IMG/VR virus record: IMGVR_UViG_3300032315_001187
Location: 1 to 61,125 of that record
Strand: one strand, 5' to 3'
DNA length: 61,125 bases
Source: a virus
Shown here: in pieces, positions 7,284 through 14,276 of the stretch
Numbering within the stretch: position 1 is the stretch's first letter
How the letters are laid out: the number at the start of each line of letters is the position of its first letter
Program-made: the position numbers and the translations under genes
The notes under the pieces: generated by a model
What the model saw: the letters and a program-made list of their open reading frames with translations, nothing else
What the model was told of the DNA's origin: nothing
The model's database searches: none

Positions 7284-7739
7284 ATGGAATTTAGCTCTGT
7301 TGACGACTTTCTTCGTAAAGCCACCAATGCGAAGAAAAGCGAAAAAGACTTGATTGATGAGGAACTTCATGGAATGCTGTCCGATCCAGGCATTGTTGGC
7401 ATCCCCCCGGAACTGGCTAAAACGCTTGAAGGGCTTTATGAAGACTATGGGGACGAGGCTCTCCGGCAAGTGGGAATGTTTGCTCTTGGTAAGTGGATGA
7501 GTCTCCATAGCGAAACCATTCAAAGTCACATTGAGAATGGCGGCTGGCAGGAATCGTTGCTAGTGATGGCCGACACCAGCAAGCTCAGCGCTGCTATGCG
7601 CATGGTGGAGGAGATTGGCAGTTTTAGCGGCACTGAGCAATGGACAAAAATGCTGAGGGAAGTGGTCGGGCAAGCCGTAATGGAAAACTGCGAAGATCAA
7701 GGTATTGACATCTTTTCATTCTTCAAGAACAATGATTGA
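7284..7739 (+). CDS. 151-aa hypothetical protein
   Basis: Unrecognised acidic, helical protein (MEFSSVDDFLRKATNAKKSEKDLI...). It has no Cys pairs, signal peptide or membrane segment. It is preceded by 48 bp without a gene, and its stop overlaps the next start region, so it is probably co-transcribed with the neighbouring small genes. Confidence 0.65.
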   Translation: MEFSSVDDFLRKATNAKKSEKDLIDEELHGMLSDPGIVGIPPELAKTLEGLYEDYGDEALRQVGMFALGKWMSLHSETIQSHIENGGWQESLLVMADTSKLSAAMRMVEEIGSFSGTEQWTKMLREVVGQAVMENCEDQGIDIFSFFKNND

Positions 7740-7902
7740 AGGCAATATGTTTGATGTGTTTGCCGTTCAATTTTCTGACGGACGCGAAGTTTCCCTGATT
7801 GCTAAAGATGCAGACACTGCTCGGGCTTTAGCTCAATACTCACACCCTCAAAAGCAAATTATTAAGGTTTGGGAAATCACCTATTACGATCATGACAAAT
7901 AA
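7732..7902 (+). CDS. 56-aa hypothetical protein
   Basis: A small beta/alpha protein: FDVFAVQFSDGREVSLIAKDADTARALAQY followed by KQIIKVWEITY. ATG 7732 overlaps the upstream stop. ATG 7747 is also possible and has GAAGG just ahead of it. The DGREVSLIAKDADTA pattern resembles small phage proteins in which an Asp-Ala helix follows two strands; no function is known. Confidence 0.6.
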   Translation: MIEGNMFDVFAVQFSDGREVSLIAKDADTARALAQYSHPQKQIIKVWEITYYDHDK

Positions 7903-8293
7903 GCTTCCCCCCATTGTTAATCTCTGCATCCCACCAGCATTGTTGGCTGATGCGGAGGCAATTGCCGCCGAACATCCTCCAGTGCATCCCGCATGGTGCA
8001 AACTGCAGCGTCGTGGCAAGCATTTCGTCATTCGCACGAATGATTTAGAGGACATCACGGAAGTGGCTGACTGGGCCCGGTCAGCTTTAGTAGAACCGGC
8101 TAGCCCTTTAACAAAGACCAAAAGGCAAGCCTTCCAGGCCGTCCTAGACAGGGCTCATCGCTATGCCGAGATGGTGCCACTTGGCTTTTCCCATTGCATT
8201 GCCGTGAAGTGGCGTGACAAGCCATTATCAGGCGGCAGTTTTGTGCGTAGTGATGGCAGCCTCAAAAGCGAGGCTAAAGATAAGAAACACTAA
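7892..8293 (+). CDS. 133-aa hypothetical protein
   Basis: Unrecognised. It starts MTNKLPPIVNLCIPP within the last codons of the upstream gene. The middle contains WCKLQRRGKHFVIRTNDLEDITEVADWARSAL, and the C-terminal third is basic. It ends with the A of TAATGG shared with the next start. No membrane segment. It is a member of the coupled run of small genes. Confidence 0.65.
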   Translation: MTNKLPPIVNLCIPPALLADAEAIAAEHPPVHPAWCKLQRRGKHFVIRTNDLEDITEVADWARSALVEPASPLTKTKRQAFQAVLDRAHRYAEMVPLGFSHCIAVKWRDKPLSGGSFVRSDGSLKSEAKDKKH

Positions 8294-8691
8294 TGGCTAA
8301 CAGGCTTGACACTGCCCATCGTCTCGTTCATTGTGGGCCAGTACCAAACAGACCAGCGATGGTCCCTCTCATGGCTCTCTTCCTAGAAAGCATTCCCAAC
8401 ACCACTAGCGTCTTCACTGACAATGGCGCAATGGTAATGAACCTTGACCAGCCCGTAGTATCCTGGCACTTTCACATTAAAGAGCTTGAGGAGTGGCTCA
8501 CCACTCTTGAGGAGGCAATGGCAAAAGAAACCAATGCTGGCAATCGTCGTTCTTTTGAGGGCATGTATTTCTCAATGAAGACTGCTTATCGCAAGCATCT
8601 TGACCAGCATGAGGAAGTGCAGAGTCAGGCTCCCACTGCTGACGACCTCCAGGCTTATCTTTCTGCTTACGCTGCTGCCATTGCATCATGA
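8293..8691 (+). CDS. 132-aa hypothetical protein
   Basis: Unrecognised. It has a beta-rich first half (AMVMNLDQPVVSWHFHIKELEEWLTTLEEAM) and a helical second half. Its start overlaps the previous stop (TAATG) and its own stop overlaps the next start (ATGA). There is no obvious catalytic signature. Confidence 0.65.
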   Translation: MANRLDTAHRLVHCGPVPNRPAMVPLMALFLESIPNTTSVFTDNGAMVMNLDQPVVSWHFHIKELEEWLTTLEEAMAKETNAGNRRSFEGMYFSMKTAYRKHLDQHEEVQSQAPTADDLQAYLSAYAAAIAS

Positions 8692-9035
8692 CTAATTCTT
8701 TCCCAATCCCCTCCCTACCGCCTGAGCTGGTGCAGCAGTGGCGCCATAGTTGGCTTCCCAGTCATGGTGAGTTTGTTGAATACGTTGCCACCCAAGCCGC
8801 CCAATGGGGCGCCGACCAGGAGCTTTTGGCTTGTGGCAACTACCTCAAACAGTGCGCTGCATGGGAAGAAGAGGATGTGACTGAGTTCTATAACTATCGC
8901 CGCCCGAGGCCACTGGGTTTGAAGGAACTGGCCTTGGAAAGTGTAAAACGATTTGAGAAAAGCGGTGAGTTTTTCTCGGACCAAATGCGTGAACTTGAGC
9001 TTATTCGTAAAGCACTGGAGACCATCAATGACTAA
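8688..9035 (+). CDS. 115-aa protein, paralog of the next gene
   Basis: Shares a clear pattern with the following gene: PPELVQQW, AAQWGADQELLACGNYL, RRPRPLGLKELALES, a basic/acidic tail and a C-terminal IND. I associate this family with picocyanobacteria and their phages; its function is unknown. The two adjacent copies look like a tandem duplication that has since diverged. The start MTNSFPIP overlaps the upstream stop as ATGA. Confidence 0.7.
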   Translation: MTNSFPIPSLPPELVQQWRHSWLPSHGEFVEYVATQAAQWGADQELLACGNYLKQCAAWEEEDVTEFYNYRRPRPLGLKELALESVKRFEKSGEFFSDQMRELELIRKALETIND

Positions 9036-9372
9036 CCAACATCCAATCACCCCACCGCCTGAACTTGTGGAGCAGTGGTTTTCTATTTGGGAGGCCAGCG
9101 ATCAAGAAGAGGTATCTTTTGCGGAGTTTGCTGTTTCTTGTGCCGTTCAATATGGCGCCGACCAGGAGCTGGAGGCGATATGCGCGTGGCTTTGTGAAAT
9201 GCCTGGCGGTTCGGTTATGGCAGAAGAAATCCGCGCCGCCCGCCGCCCCAAGCCGCCGACGCTGAAGGAGCAGGCGCTTACAGCACTGCGACAAGTTGGC
9301 AACTGTGAAGAAATTAACAACGCTACTTTTGAAACCATTCGCACAGCTCTGGAGGCATTGCCCAATGACTGA
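9028..9372 (+). CDS. 114-aa protein, paralog of the previous gene
   Basis: Second copy of the same family: PPPELVEQW, AVQYGADQELEAICAWL, RRPKPPTLKEQAL and a final LPND. The ATG at 9028 overlaps the upstream stop through AATGACTAACC, the junction that recurs in this operon. The conserved QYGADQELEA helix and the RRPKPP turn are the family marks. Function unknown. Confidence 0.75.
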   Translation: MTNQHPITPPPELVEQWFSIWEASDQEEVSFAEFAVSCAVQYGADQELEAICAWLCEMPGGSVMAEEIRAARRPKPPTLKEQALTALRQVGNCEEINNATFETIRTALEALPND

Positions 9373-9715
9373 CCACCTTCCCACCGATCTCAGCCACCTC
9401 AGCGAGGAAGAGTTCAATTCGCTCTGCCCGCAAGGTGAACACGCACCAGGACCAGCAGTGACCACCGACTTCCGCGCCCTGTGCGAAGAACTTAACGGGT
9501 TACTGGAATACATTTCTGACATAAGTCCCCATCTTTGTGAAGACGAAATTAACAACCTGACAAACAGCGCACGCGCCGCCTTGGCTGAGCAGCCGGTGGG
9601 GCCCACGGATGAGGAGCTGTGGGAGGCATGGGGGTGTTTCGAGCACGAGCCTTTCAGTAAGGGGGACACCATTATGCAGTTGCGTGAGTTCCTTGCTCGC
9701 TGGGGGCAGTCATGA
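9365..9715 (+). CDS. 116-aa acidic protein
   Basis: Starts at the AATGACTGACC junction. It is acidic and modular: an N-terminal LSEEEFNSLCPQGEHAPG segment, a middle with Cys and Leu-rich helices, and a C-terminal PVGPTDEELWEAWG motif. I associate the last with small proteins of picocyanobacteria and their phages. Function unknown. It is coupled to both neighbours by overlapping stop and start codons. Confidence 0.65.
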   Translation: MTDHLPTDLSHLSEEEFNSLCPQGEHAPGPAVTTDFRALCEELNGLLEYISDISPHLCEDEINNLTNSARAALAEQPVGPTDEELWEAWGCFEHEPFSKGDTIMQLREFLARWGQS

Positions 9716-9909
9716 CTGATAAACAAACCACAAAAGACGTCGTACGCAATTTCATTATCACAAAGATCTGCTCAACCTCTCGCTATGAGTTGGCGGTTTT
9801 AGCTGAGAAATATGAAATTGAAGATGAATTTGCCCTTGTCGAATGTTTTGAGCATGAAGTTAGCCGCACCAACAAATTCTTTGGCTACCCTATGTACCAT
9901 AATGACTAA
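9712..9909 (+). CDS. 65-aa hypothetical protein
   Basis: Small, helical and acidic in the centre (KYEIEDEFALVECFEHEV); it ends MYHND. The start overlaps the upstream TGA as ATGA, and the end forms another AATGACTAACC junction with the next gene. No family recognised. Confidence 0.6.
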   Translation: MTDKQTTKDVVRNFIITKICSTSRYELAVLAEKYEIEDEFALVECFEHEVSRTNKFFGYPMYHND

Positions 9910-10114
9910 CCTCTCCCCTGCCGCACAAGCAGTGCTGGATGCTGCTATGCAACATTCAGGACCAGCGTTTGAAACTTTAGTTTGCAGGATGCTTGCTGAT
10001 GCTCTTCATGCTGTCGCGTATCAACTAGCCTTTGGCCATGCCACAGGGAGTGGCGTTATTGACGAAGACGACCTCCGTTCCGTAGCAAATGAACTTAAAA
10101 ACCTAAAACGATGA
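9902..10114 (+). CDS. 70-aa LSPAAQAV-family protein
   Basis: Begins MTNLSPAAQAVLDAA and ends SVANELKNLK. The same frame of motifs (LSxxAQAV at the start, an Ala/Leu-rich ALxAVA helix, then a final A-N/D-EL helix) occurs in the genes at 10395 and 13410, so three paralogs lie within 4 kb. Predicted all-helical, function unknown. The stop overlaps the next ATG. Confidence 0.65.
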   Translation: MTNLSPAAQAVLDAAMQHSGPAFETLVCRMLADALHAVAYQLAFGHATGSGVIDEDDLRSVANELKNLKR

Positions 10115-10386
10115 CTGAACAAAAACTCTATACCCACACTCATTACATCTGGCATCGTGTAGTGCTTCGTGCATTCATTATGCTTCCAATTTTGATTCTT
10201 AAGATTCTTTCACAAGTATCTCTGAGTCTGTTTGAAGCACTGTTTGATGTATTCGATGAGATGCTTCCTGCTCATTACAAACAAACAAAAGTGACATTTG
10301 ATCAACTCACTAAGGGAGAACAAGAGGCAATTGAAAGAGTTGCAAAAGCACGGGGAGTTATTTTGTCTCGGGTTCAAACATACTAA
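10111..10386 (+). CDS. 91-aa membrane-associated protein
   Basis: It has one clear hydrophobic segment at about residues 17-40 (VVLRAFIMLPILILKILSQV) and a soluble tail with an LTKGEQEAIERVAKARG helix. The base composition is more AT-rich than that of its neighbours. A holin-like role is possible but a single segment with a long tail is not diagnostic. Confidence 0.6.
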   Translation: MTEQKLYTHTHYIWHRVVLRAFIMLPILILKILSQVSLSLFEALFDVFDEMLPAHYKQTKVTFDQLTKGEQEAIERVAKARGVILSRVQTY

Positions 10387-10394
10387 GAGGTATT

Positions 10395-10613
10395 ATGACT
10401 GGCCTTTCTGCCGTCGCCCAAGCAGTGTGGCGTGCCCATGAACAAGTACTTGGAGAGGAGTGTGTGCTAACAGAAACTGACATGAAGGCACTCGCCGCCG
10501 CCCTTCGCGCTGCTGTAGTGCAAGTAGCTCCTGTGTCAACTAACGCCAGGCAAATGAAGATCCGCGATGAACTTCTGGCTATTGCCAACGAGCTGGAAGG
10601 AATGTCTAATTAG
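10395..10613 (+). CDS. 72-aa LSPAAQAV-family protein
   Basis: Paralog of the genes at 9902 and 13410: MTGLSAVAQAVWRAH, an ALAAALRAAVVQVA helix and a closing ELLAIANELEG helix. It is the last gene of the coupled run and is followed by a strong terminator. Function unknown. Confidence 0.65.
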   Translation: MTGLSAVAQAVWRAHEQVLGEECVLTETDMKALAAALRAAVVQVAPVSTNARQMKIRDELLAIANELEGMSN

Positions 10614-10633
10614 CGCCAAATTAGACGCAGGAA

Positions 10634-10659
10634 AAAAGGGGCCTTCAGGGGCCCCTTTT
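10634..10659 (+). terminator. strong intrinsic terminator
   Basis: A 10-bp stem, AAAAGGGGCC (10634-10643) with GGCCCCTTTT (10650-10659), loop TTCAGG, with the T run forming the last stem bases. It ends the small-gene operon that begins near 5.9 kb. The following 165 bp up to 10824 hold no gene; a TATACT at 10798-10803 may be the -10 box for the HNH gene. Confidence 0.85.
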
Positions 10660-10824
10660 CTTTGACTTAACGAGGTCCGAGAGGCTGAGTGCCTCACAAA
10701 TCAGGTGTTTGCCATCCATACTTCAATACTATACAGCTACAAGAAAAGGATCCTTACGGACCCTCATCTTCATCACCCTCCGATACGAAAAACAAGCTAT
10801 ACTGTGTAAAAGTTTTTCAAGATT

Positions 10825-11454
10825 ATGGATTTGCCATCCAGTAGAAAGGAGGCCCGAAAAGCTGGATCTATAAGGTTTTTCAATGGAATACCTTGTAAAA
10901 AGGGTCACGTCTCACCACGTTACGCAAGAAACTCCAACTGCTGTGAATGCCAAAGAATTGGCAAAAACGAATACAGATCTAAGAATATTGATCGATTGAG
11001 ACAGCAAGACAGAGATTACGCTCGCCTCAATTCCGGCAAAAGATTGGAAACGTCCACCAAGTGGAGGCAGCAGAACCGTGAAAAATGTTTGGCAAATAAT
11101 TCTGCAACCGGCTCCTTTCGTAGAGCGGCTAAAAGGCAGGCGATTCCGCCTTGGTTAACGAAGGAGCAACGTCTCGAAATTGCAAGAATTTATGCGCTTT
11201 CGCGATGGATGACTAGTGCAACTGGTGAAAAATTTCAGGTGGATCATATTTATCCATTGGTTAGCGATTTTGTGTGCGGGCTTCATGTTCCGTCAAACTT
11301 AATAGTGCTTTCCCGGCCTGACAATGCAAGAAAAAATGCATATTGGTGGCCAGGCCAGCTTGACTGTCAAAAGGGAAGGGGTGCCAGTCATGATTGGTGG
11401 AAGCAACTGCAACAATCAGACGAAGTTAAGACTGCCTTTAATTTAGTTGCATGA
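10825..11454 (+). CDS. HNH endonuclease (free-standing, homing-type)
   Basis: 209 residues. An N-terminal zinc knuckle (CKKGH then CCEC) precedes a basic helical linker. The C-terminal half carries an HNH core, FQVDHIYPLVSDF, followed by GLHVPSNLIVLSRPDNARKN. The DH pair and the final N are the expected metal and catalytic residues. The gene stands alone with its own terminator at 11473, as expected for a selfish endonuclease. AT content is higher than in its neighbours. Confidence 0.85.
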   Translation: MDLPSSRKEARKAGSIRFFNGIPCKKGHVSPRYARNSNCCECQRIGKNEYRSKNIDRLRQQDRDYARLNSGKRLETSTKWRQQNREKCLANNSATGSFRRAAKRQAIPPWLTKEQRLEIARIYALSRWMTSATGEKFQVDHIYPLVSDFVCGLHVPSNLIVLSRPDNARKNAYWWPGQLDCQKGRGASHDWWKQLQQSDEVKTAFNLVA

Positions 11455-11472
11455 TGCTCAAAGGCAAAAGAA

Positions 11473-11491
11473 AAGGCCCTTGCGGGCCTTT
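11473..11491 (+). terminator. terminator of the HNH gene
   Basis: Stem AAGGCCC (11473-11479) with GGGCCTT (11484-11490), loop TTGC, then TCTTCTG. It lies 19 bp past the stop codon of the endonuclease gene. Confidence 0.75.
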
Positions 11492-11847
11492 CTTCTGTTA
11501 CCTTCCGATTGTAAATTTCCCCTCCAGCGAAAATCTCCCAAAAATCGCTGCCCAAGGTGTATGGGATCCTTCGCGAGGGGGAAAGGGATCCAAACAGGCA
11601 AACCACGAAGCCCGGTCAATCCTTACGGAGAAACCATCCCTTCCATACCGTCCACCCTCGCGGGCCTTGCGTGGGAACGCAAAGCGAAGCCGAAGCTCCA
11701 GGACCAAGTAACTTGCAAATCATACCATGCTGCCTGCTGCCCTAGTCACGATGGGAAGAAGTGCGGTTAACCGGCCCTTAAATCGTGCTAGCGTCAAGGT
11801 GCTGGTCAGGCGACTGTCAGCCCAAACTGACATTCTTCTTTTTTCCT
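11492..11847 (+). other. gene-free leader with hairpins upstream of the RlpA-like gene
   Basis: No convincing gene. It contains a GGGATCC direct pair, a perfect hairpin TTGCGT-GGGA-ACGCAA near 11670, and TGTCAG-CCCAAA-CTGACA (11815-11832) followed by a pyrimidine/T-rich run to 11845. The last ends 2 bp before the GTG start of the secreted protein gene and has the form of a terminator or attenuator. No ribosome-binding site is visible before that GTG. Confidence 0.5.
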
Positions 11848-12207
11848 GTGATCAAAACACTATTTTCCGTTTGCTTTGCTGCCCTCACCTTTGTGCCAGT
11901 GGTCAGTGAAGCTGCTTCATCGCGTCAATGTGGCCAAGCCTCATGGTATGGACCAGGCTTCGAGGGCAGGCGCACTGCTAATGGGGAGCGCTTTAGCCCC
12001 TACGCATTGACCGCTGCTCACCGCTCATTGCCCTTTGGGAGCCGCGTGAGGGTGACCAATCAAGCCAATGGTCGTAGCGTGGTTTTGCGAATCAACGACC
12101 ATGGGCCCGTCTATTCAGATCGCATTATTGATTTGTCCAGAACTGCTTTTGCGGGCATCGCAAGCACTGGACAGGGATTGGCGAGAGTCTGCATCGCTCG
12201 CGCCTAG
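11848..12207 (+). CDS. secreted RlpA-like double-psi beta-barrel protein
   Basis: 119 residues from GTG 11848. A signal peptide (VIKTLFSVCFAALTFVPVVSEA) precedes an RlpA-like double-psi beta-barrel: QASWYGPGFEGRRTANGE, LPFGSRVRVTNQANG, then RINDHGPVYSDRIIDLSR. Bacterial RlpA proteins are lytic transglycosylases that cut peptidoglycan strands lacking stem peptides; the Asp of INDHGP belongs to the conserved set. Secretion plus this fold makes it a candidate lysis or superinfection-related enzyme. No other endolysin is recognised in the window. A strong terminator follows. Confidence 0.85.
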   Translation: MIKTLFSVCFAALTFVPVVSEAASSRQCGQASWYGPGFEGRRTANGERFSPYALTAAHRSLPFGSRVRVTNQANGRSVVLRINDHGPVYSDRIIDLSRTAFAGIASTGQGLARVCIARA

Positions 12208-12232
12208 TGGTACGATGGTTTCGGAAAGTGCT

Positions 12233-12267
12233 AAGCGTCCTCTCGGCTGAAGGGGGCGCTTTTTTTT
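12233..12267 (+). terminator. terminator of the RlpA-like gene
   Basis: A stem of about 10 bp between 12233-12242 and 12252-12261 (core AGCGTCC with GGGGCGCT), followed by a run of T to 12267. The run merges into the first repeated promoter motif. Confidence 0.8.
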
Positions 12268-12316
12268 GTAAAGAATTGTTACAGCGTTGGCATGGGAGGC
12301 CATTTGGCTGTATTCT
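12266..12316 (+). promoter_or_regulatory. repeated promoter cassette, copy 1
   Basis: Motif TTGTAAAGAATTGTTACA at 12266-12283, then 28 bp from the end of TTAC to TATTCT at 12311-12316. A conserved leader with GAGGCGCG and CACCACC follows and leads to the ATG at 12360. There is no -35 hexamer at the usual place, so the 18-bp imperfect palindrome, centred near -50, may be an activator site. Copies 2-4 are at 12839, 13892 and 14791. Confidence 0.6.
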
Positions 12317-12359
12317 TCTTTCACGAGGCGCGACCCTCACCACCCTACTCACTACAACC

Positions 12360-12650
12360 ATGTTCAAGCCCCAAACCAAAACCGACATTATCAAGCGCTT
12401 CATCTGCGACGCAGGCAGCAGCATCATCAGCGTTGAATTCGTCAAGGCCGATGGCAGCATCCGCAAGCTGCAGTTCAACCCCCGCGACACGCAGGAAATT
12501 AAAGGCACTGGCCACGCCCTGAAGAAGCCCAGCATCGTCCGCTGCCGCGACTTTGCAGTGGCTCGTAAAGAAGGCGAGGGCGCATGGCGTTCGTTTGATT
12601 GCGAGCGCGTGGTCAAGATTCAAGCCCACGGCGCCGTCATCTCTTTCTGA
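12360..12650 (+). CDS. 96-aa SH3-like beta-barrel phage protein
   Basis: All-beta protein with the pattern VEFVKADGSIRKLQFN, RCRDFA and FDCERVVKIQAHG. This matches a widespread small phage family with an SH3-like barrel, in which a VxFxKxDGSxR strand and a final RVxxIKAxG strand are kept. Function unknown. It is expressed from repeated cassette copy 1 and is followed 3 bp later by a membrane protein gene. Confidence 0.65.
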   Translation: MFKPQTKTDIIKRFICDAGSSIISVEFVKADGSIRKLQFNPRDTQEIKGTGHALKKPSIVRCRDFAVARKEGEGAWRSFDCERVVKIQAHGAVISF

Positions 12651-12653
12651 ACC

Positions 12654-12836
12654 ATGAAAGATACATTCATGAATGGCCTTGCCCTTGGTGCGGCCACTGG
12701 TGCTCTAGGCTTTATGGTGTTTGGCATCATGACTGATTTCCCTGCCCCACAGAAGGATCCGCAAGCCCTTGCCATCTGCCTAAAGCTGCATCCTGAACGC
12801 TACTGCCGCATCACTTACGACGGCCTCGAGCCCTGA
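12654..12836 (+). CDS. 60-aa membrane protein with a Cys pair
   Basis: An N-terminal membrane helix (GLALGAATGALGFMVFGIM) followed by a short outer or lumenal tail with C-x8-C (CLKLHPERYC) and ITYDG. The same plan occurs in the 55-aa gene at 18762, so this is a small family within the phage. The Cys pair could form a disulfide outside the membrane. Function unknown. Confidence 0.6.
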   Translation: MKDTFMNGLALGAATGALGFMVFGIMTDFPAPQKDPQALAICLKLHPERYCRITYDGLEP

Positions 12837-12838
12837 CT

Positions 12839-12888
12839 TTGTAAAGTTTTGCAACAGCCCCGGAAAGGGGGCGTTTCTGCTGTATTGT
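12839..12888 (+). promoter_or_regulatory. repeated promoter cassette, copy 2
   Basis: TTGTAAAGTTTTGCAACA (12839-12856), a GCCCC/GGGGGC hairpin, then TATTGT at 12883-12888, a 27-bp gap. The leader GGGCGCGAGTCCACCAC follows, then ATG 12924. It is a diverged copy of the cassette at 12266. Confidence 0.55.
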
Positions 12889-12923
12889 TCTCTCAAGGGC
12901 GCGAGTCCACCACTTTTAAAACC

Positions 12924-13136
12924 ATGGCCTCCTATCTCGAAAAAATCGAAGCTGACCGTCAGGCACAGCACAGCGGCACCGGCATCCGCAAGTACCAAAC
13001 CAGCGATGGCATCAAGTGGGAAGTGTACTGTTGGGAGCGCGTGACTGAACTGCAACACACCTCCTACCCTGTGTCTGACTTGTTCGACCACGAATGGCAG
13101 GCTCAACGTTTCCTCACCGCCCTCAAGCACCGCTGA
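12924..13136 (+). CDS. 70-aa hypothetical protein
   Basis: Starts MASYLEKIEADRQAQHSG and continues into a beta-rich part (IRKYQTSDGIKWEVYCWERV) with a final helix. No family recognised. It is translated from the leader of cassette copy 2 and followed 2 bp after its stop by the next ATG, so the two genes form a unit. Confidence 0.6.
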   Translation: MASYLEKIEADRQAQHSGTGIRKYQTSDGIKWEVYCWERVTELQHTSYPVSDLFDHEWQAQRFLTALKHR

Positions 13137-13138
13137 TC

Positions 13139-13417
13139 ATGCCTAAGCAAACACCGATTGAAGCGGCCAGGCAGACTGGCAATGGATGGCGAGGTATCCA
13201 GCTTGCTTTGGTTGCTGATCTTGACCTTGCTGATGTCTGTCGCGAATGGATTAAAGGCTGCACGTGCAGCCCAAGAGACAGGCCGCAAGACTGCCCGGAT
13301 TGTACTGACGGTTTCCTAAAAGCTGTGTTGGACAGAGCGCAGCGCCATGGGCTTGCCATTGGCGAGAATTCATTGTTTGACCAGTTCGGCAGTTTCGGAG
13401 AAATGCCCAATGACTAA
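13139..13417 (+). CDS. 92-aa protein with a Cys cluster
   Basis: Contains CTC and CPDC separated by a basic turn (CTCSPRDRPQDCPDC), compatible with one zinc site, between two helices. It ends MPND at an AATGACTAACC junction with the following gene. The pattern resembles small zinc-binding phage proteins of unknown role. Confidence 0.6.
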   Translation: MPKQTPIEAARQTGNGWRGIQLALVADLDLADVCREWIKGCTCSPRDRPQDCPDCTDGFLKAVLDRAQRHGLAIGENSLFDQFGSFGEMPND

Positions 13418-13664
13418 CCAATTTCCTGGCGCCACGAAAATGGTCCTCTCCCCCGCCGCGCAGGCAATCGAAGAAGCAGTGGACAACGCATGGTCGAACA
13501 GCAGAGCCCGAGCCGCCGCCGCCCTTCGCGCTGTTGCGGATCAAGCCGAAAACGTCCATCCAGCAAGACCTTCCACCGAATGGGGTGAGGGCTGGCTAGA
13601 AGGCGTTCAAGATGTCGTCGCAGGCTTCCGTCGCATTGCCGATGAGTTGGATGCACAACCATGA
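13410..13664 (+). CDS. 84-aa LSPAAQAV-family protein
   Basis: Third member of the family seen at 9902 and 10395: VLSPAAQAIEEAVDNAW, AAAALRAVADQ, then GFRRIADELDAQ. It begins at the repeated AATGACTAACC junction. The small Trp/Gly insert (STEWGEGWLEG) is specific to this copy. Function unknown. Confidence 0.65.
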   Translation: MTNQFPGATKMVLSPAAQAIEEAVDNAWSNSRARAAAALRAVADQAENVHPARPSTEWGEGWLEGVQDVVAGFRRIADELDAQP

Positions 13665-13897
13665 CTAATTACAAAGCCGATTTACAATGCTGGGCAGACC
13701 TTGAAGCATGGGCTGGCAGTGGAGCCAGGGCTTCAACAGACCATTGCATTCTTGAGCTGCGCTCTCGCATTGAAAGCCTGGAGGAAGATAGCTACGAAGA
13801 AAACAAAAGCAATCATCATTGTTTCGAGGCTCTTGTGCAGCGCATTGAAAAGCTAGAAAAGACTGTTCGTTTCCTTGAGCAACAGGATCGTTTGTAA
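13661..13897 (+). CDS. 78-aa coiled-coil protein
   Basis: Acidic helical protein with heptad leucines in its second half (LVQRIEKLEKTVRFLEQQ). The start overlaps the upstream stop as ATGA. It is the last gene of this unit; the third copy of the promoter motif overlaps its final codons. Confidence 0.6.
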   Translation: MTNYKADLQCWADLEAWAGSGARASTDHCILELRSRIESLEEDSYEENKSNHHCFEALVQRIEKLEKTVRFLEQQDRL

Positions 13898-13943
13898 ACA
13901 ATTGTTACAGCCCATGGTTTTGACTGTCTGTCTGGTCTACCTT
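13892..13943 (+). promoter_or_regulatory. repeated promoter cassette, copy 3
   Basis: TTGTAAACAATTGTTACA at 13892-13909, overlapping the end of the upstream gene, then TACCTT at 13938-13943 (29-bp gap) as a weak -10. GGCGCGAGC in the leader precedes ATG 13979. The hairpin found in copies 2 and 4 is poor here. Confidence 0.45.
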
Positions 13944-13978
13944 GCTCTTGTTCAGGCGCGAGCCGCTTCCATTTCGTC

Positions 13979-14254
13979 ATGAGAACTGCACCTCCTACTC
14001 CCATCGTTCCCACCATCCATCTCAATGGCACCAGCGGCCAGGATTTAAAGGCTGAGTACTATGCCGCCTATGAGGCCATTGAAGCTGCTGTAGAGGCCCT
14101 CGCAGCGGCAACCTCCAATTGTCGAGATTTTTACGTGCAAAGTGCTGATGCGTATTATCAGCATAAGGAAGAAAGGGCCGAAGCCTTTGCTAGCTTGAGA
14201 AAAGCGCAGGACTATGTAGAAGAAGTGCTGGTGGGCATTTGTAACCAACTTTAA
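13979..14254 (+). CDS. 91-aa helical protein
   Basis: Starts with a Pro/Thr-rich stretch, then becomes an Ala/Glu-rich helical protein (YEAIEAAVEALAAATS, EERAEAFASLRKAQDYVEEVL). It looks like a short coiled coil. No family recognised; expressed from cassette copy 3. Confidence 0.6.
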   Translation: MRTAPPTPIVPTIHLNGTSGQDLKAEYYAAYEAIEAAVEALAAATSNCRDFYVQSADAYYQHKEERAEAFASLRKAQDYVEEVLVGICNQL

Positions 14255-14276
14255 GCCGTGCTATCATTCTTATTCG

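Noticed and set aside
11447-11770. Plus-strand frames of 86-107 codons after the HNH gene
   Set aside because: They run through the HNH terminator and contain low-complexity Arg/Pro-rich peptides typical of non-coding GC-rich DNA.
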